Positions 61,493 through 64,000 of a DNA stretch of 64,000 bases are shown one piece after another (the first letter of the stretch is position 1; every line of letters begins with the position of its first letter). Where the stretch lies: positions 2,438,501 to 2,502,500 of the forward strand of contig NZ_CP027806.1 of assembly GCF_003353065.1 (NCBI RefSeq), written 5' to 3'. Origin of the DNA: Cyclonatronum proteinivorum (GTDB lineage Bacteria; Bacteroidota; Rhodothermia; Balneolales; Cyclonatronaceae). A model generated the notes under the pieces. It saw only the letters and a program-made list of their open reading frames with translations, did no database searches and was not told the origin of the DNA. Position numbers and translations under genes: made by a program.

Positions 61493-61936
61493 TCACAAGC
61501 GCTGATCGAATGTGAAATCTTTGATCTCGGAAATTTTCACCTGAGAAAACTGCGGATGCGCCGGATTGATGATGATATTGAATTCATCGCTAATGATGGC
61601 GGATGGCACCATCAGAATCAGGGATTCAAGTCCGTCAGCCCATCTGTCTCCTACCGGCTGACACAGGTGATAATTTTGAACCCTGTGCCAGTTTTCGGGA
61701 AGGGAAGCGGGTAAAATAATTTGCCGGCTGCACTTATCGGGAATTTCAATTTGGGTCAGTTTGTAGCGCATAAAAGCGCGCTCCCCGCCGACGTGCACCA
61801 GGTACTCGAGACAGGAGAGCGCGCGGCTTGAAGCTGTGTAGACTACATATTGCCCGGCGGAATTCCAGCGGCCCGGCCGCCCGGAACCGGATAGTGCTCC
61901 GGCCCATCTTGCAAGTGAAATGCGGTATACGAACAT
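61493..61936 (-). CDS. RES-domain toxin
   Basis: The 147 residues match the RES domain: MFVYRISLARW, GRPGRWNSAGQYVVYTASSR, ALSCLEYLVHVG and VGDRWADGLESLILMVPSAI. The R, E and S that name the fold are present. RES toxins break down NAD+ and stop growth. It follows its Xre-type antitoxin by 9 bases, with the same strand and the usual order. Confidence 0.93.
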   Translation of the reverse strand: MFVYRISLARWAGALSGSGRPGRWNSAGQYVVYTASSRALSCLEYLVHVGGERAFMRYKLTQIEIPDKCSRQIILPASLPENWHRVQNYHLCQPVGDRWADGLESLILMVPSAIISDEFNIIINPAHPQFSQVKISEIKDFTFDQRL

Positions 61937-61945
61937 GACAGACAG

Positions 61946-62395
61946 CTACGCCAGTGCGCCGTATTCGATGCGAATGAGCTCTTCGCGGATAAGATCTATA
62001 CCGCCGGATGTGCTCAGGAGACTGACGGGCACCTGATCTCCGAGCCCGTATGCAGGCTTACGCAGCCAGCGGTTGAAGGCGTTGAGATCTGTGAAAATTT
62101 CGTTCGCTTTTTGGTAGAGCGCGATAATTTTGGCAAGCTGTTCGCTATTAAGCGCATTGAAACGCTTGTTTTCTTTCTCGTAGCGCTGAACCGTTTTATA
62201 AGAAAGGCCAAGCACAGCGGCGAGTTCATCTTTGGTGAGACCCGTGATATGCAGAAGCTCTGCAAATGCGCTTGCCGGCATACCATCTTTTGCGATTTGT
62301 ACCATAGCTAAGGTATTGTTTGGGGTGATTTCATATTTTCGGGCGGCTGACTGAACCGCACCGCTTAGGTTTTCGGTATTAAAAGAATCGGACAT
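61946..62395 (-). CDS. Xre/MbcA/ParS antitoxin of a RES-Xre module
   Basis: The 149 residues have a Xre-like helix-turn-helix (ITGLTKDELAAVLGLSYKTV, QRYEKENKRFNALNSEQ) and a C-terminal DUF2384 toxin-binding part (FNRWLRKPAYGLGDQVPVSL, SGGIDLIREELIRIEYGALA). It neutralises the RES toxin and binds its own operator. A TTGTCT-N9-AGACAA inverted repeat lies 32 bases upstream. Confidence 0.93.
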   Translation of the reverse strand: MSDSFNTENLSGAVQSAARKYEITPNNTLAMVQIAKDGMPASAFAELLHITGLTKDELAAVLGLSYKTVQRYEKENKRFNALNSEQLAKIIALYQKANEIFTDLNAFNRWLRKPAYGLGDQVPVSLLSTSGGIDLIREELIRIEYGALA

Positions 62396-62426
62396 ATAAA
62401 TAGCCTTTTGGATGTATATCAGTAAT

Positions 62427-62447
62427 TTGTCTATAATTTACAGACAA
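62427..62447. promoter_or_regulatory. Candidate operator of the RES-Xre module
   Basis: TTGTCT at 62427-62432 and AGACAA at 62442-62447 form perfect arms with 9 bases between. The gap 62396-62762 holds no gene besides this site and the promoters of the divergent units. Confidence 0.55.
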
Positions 62448-62762
62448 TAGTCTGAACAAGCAAGCCCATCGAATAATTTCGAATTATTTTTTTGGCGTTA
62501 TTTGTTCTCTAAACCAAACGCCACAATGTTGAATATCTCTTTGATAAAAACACAGCGGACAACAGTACACAGGCTTATTCCTACTGTAATGAAGCAACAC
62601 CAGCGATCAATGGGATTGCCTTTCACCAACTCCCGATTCCCTTATTTTAGATTTCGACACGAATGATCATGACTGAAATGTCTTATGTCCTGATTACCAG
62701 ACCGACTTATTAAAATCAGTCCGGTATTAAACCTATTCATCACACTATTTCAAATTTCTGGT

Positions 62763-63137
62763 ATGTCGCCAAAAAATATTTTTAACGAACCCCTTAAACT
62801 GTGCTGCAACAATCCGCTTACCGGCTTTTACCGCGATGGTCTTTGCCGCACCGACACCTTTGATGCGGGCCGTCATGTGGTTTGCGCCATCATGACGGAT
62901 GAATTTCTTCAGTTTTCCCGCTCCAAAGGCAATGATCTGATAACGCCCCGTCCCGAGTATCGCTTTCCCGGGCTGAAAGCGGGTGACCGATGGTGCCTGT
63001 GCGCACTCCGGTGGAAGGAAGCTGAGACACACGGCATGGCGCCGCTCGTGGATCTAGAAGCTACCGCTATTGAAGCCCTTGACTTTATTCCGATGGAAAC
63101 CCTCATCCAATACGCCTGGAAAACCAATGCCGAATAA
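62763..63137 (+). CDS. DUF2237 family protein
   Basis: The 124 residues match DUF2237 over the full length: PLKLCCNNPLTGFYRDGLCR, HVVCAIMTDEFLQFSRSKGN, DLITPRPEYRFPGLKAGDRW and CLCALRWKEAETHGMAPLV. The function is unknown; several conserved cysteines and acidic residues suggest a metal or redox site. The end overlaps the start of selO by 11 bases, so the two are translated together. Confidence 0.9.
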   Translation: MSPKNIFNEPLKLCCNNPLTGFYRDGLCRTDTFDAGRHVVCAIMTDEFLQFSRSKGNDLITPRPEYRFPGLKAGDRWCLCALRWKEAETHGMAPLVDLEATAIEALDFIPMETLIQYAWKTNAE

Positions 63138-64000
63138 AACCGAAATCACAGGCTGGAACTTACAACACACCTATCAAAACCTTCACCCGATGATGTTCAG
63201 CAAGGTGAGTCCGCAGCACGCGGAAGCGCCCAAGCTGCGTCTATTTAATGAGACGCTCGCCGCGGAACTTGGACTTGACGTACCGGAGCAATCAGCGCAG
63301 TCGCTGGCTGAGCTGTTTTCCGGCAATGCGTTGCCGGAACAGGCTTCCCCTATTGCGCAGGCCTATGCAGGACATCAGTTCGGGCAGTTCACCATGCTCG
63401 GCGACGGGCGCGCCCTCCTTTGGGGCGAACAAACGCTGACCGACGGCAGCCTTAAGGACATGCAGTTTAAAGGCAGCGGACGCACCCCCTACTCCCGCGG
63501 CGGCGATGGGCGGGCAACGCTCTATTCCATGCTGCGGGAATATCTCATCAGCGAAGCCATGAATGCGCTTGGTATCCCAAGTTCCCGCAGCCTTGCCGTT
63601 GTGGAAACAGGTGAACAGGTGTACCGCACCCGCATGAACAAAGGTGCAGTACTTACGCGCGTCAGCGACAGTCATATCCGGGTTGGCACTTTTGAGTATG
63701 CCCGCCGCTTCCTCCCTCCCGAAGCCCTAACAAGCTTACTCGAATACACCATCAACCGGCATTATCCGGATCTCGCGGAAAGCGAAAATCCGGCCGTTGC
63801 CCTCCTTGAGCGGGTACTGCAAAAACAGGCTGAGCTGATAGCCCAATGGATGAGCTGCGGTTTTATTCACGGGGTGATGAATACGGATAACATGACGCTC
63901 TCCGCTGAAACCATCGACTACGGTCCCTGTGCTTTCATGAACGCCTTCAATCCCAAAAAAGCTTTCAGTTCGATTGACGCGGGTCGCCGCTACTCCTGGG
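63127..64000 (+). CDS. selO: Protein adenylyltransferase SelO (YdiU), start only
   Basis: The ATG at 63127 overlaps DUF2237 and gives MPNKTEITGWNLQHTYQNLH. The frame remains open to the window end, about 291 of the usual 480-500 residues. Family strips are AYAGHQFGQFTMLGDGRALL, QFKGSGRTPYSRGGDGRATL, YSMLREYLISEAMNALGIPS, THGVMNTDNM-like HGVMNTDNMTLSAETIDYGP. SelO is a pseudokinase fold that transfers AMP to proteins in redox stress. The rest of the gene is outside. Confidence 0.93.
   Translation, partial: MPNKTEITGWNLQHTYQNLHPMMFSKVSPQHAEAPKLRLFNETLAAELGLDVPEQSAQSLAELFSGNALPEQASPIAQAYAGHQFGQFTMLGDGRALLWGEQTLTDGSLKDMQFKGSGRTPYSRGGDGRATLYSMLREYLISEAMNALGIPSSRSLAVVETGEQVYRTRMNKGAVLTRVSDSHIRVGTFEYARRFLPPEALTSLLEYTINRHYPDLAESENPAVALLERVLQKQAELIAQWMSCGFIHGVMNTDNMTLSAETIDYGPCAFMNAFNPKKAFSSIDAGRRYSW

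Overview
The window looks like chromosome of a Balneolota/Rhodothermota-type member of the Bacteroidota-Chlorobiota group. The reasons are two giant hybrid two-component systems with Reg_prop/Y_Y_Y sensors, a type IX (Por) C-terminal sorting domain of the form [18 protein letters not shown], a PID-CTERM-like small protein, a promoter of the TTG-N20-TAnnTTTG type, a plant-type ferredoxin-NADP reductase, and a crtC/GT2/acyltransferase set of the kind that makes carotenoid glycoside esters. The genus cannot be fixed from sequence alone. No rRNA, tRNA or CRISPR array was seen.

Layout: 0-14 kb is a sensing and surface region, with a partial secreted protein, a hybrid two-component system split by an in-frame stop, a PID-CTERM-like protein, a large secreted BspA/DUF285-repeat protein split by a C5 frameshift, and a second hybrid system split by an A8 frameshift. 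14.3-22.2 kb is a sulfur module: a GntR/HutC repressor divergent from two half-size YeeE/YedE permeases and an MBL-rhodanese-rhodanese fusion, then SulP, an SLC13 permease with TrkA_C domains and a membrane-anchored rhodanese. 22.3-26.5 kb holds a LolC/E-like permease, a TetR plus sugar-isomerase-like pair, and sucD. 26.67-28.45 kb is an insertion sequence with 13-bp inverted repeats, a 6-bp target duplication, an AbrB-fold first ORF and a split DDE transposase. 28.4-30.9 kb is a repeat island. 30.9-38.5 kb holds FNR, mfd, a second repeat island and a PEGA/FISUMP protein. 39.3-47.2 kb holds an efflux operon (ABC-2 permease, HlyD, TolC) with a divergent TetR and three identical-pattern operators, then the carotenoid acyl-glycoside genes. 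48.5-53.3 kb holds xerC, a hibernation factor, a MITE-like element, hprK and a sodium symporter. 54.6-64 kb holds dihydroorotase, msrB, two amidohydrolases, a RES-Xre toxin-antitoxin pair, DUF2237 and the start of selO.

The strongest candidate for something undescribed is the insertion sequence. Its AbrB-like ORF ends in an A9 tract, and a -1 slip there runs straight into the transposase frame, which has no ATG, GTG or TTG of its own in the intervening 25 codons. A palindrome lies just upstream of the AbrB start and a two-way terminator hairpin lies between that palindrome and the right end. The element sits inside a dispersed repeat whose uninterrupted copies elsewhere in the window prove the insertion point.

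The intergenic regions carry at least six dispersed, often palindromic repeat families. Three large genes in the first 14 kb are interrupted by one lesion each, so sequencing error, decay and slippage or phase variation all need to be told apart.
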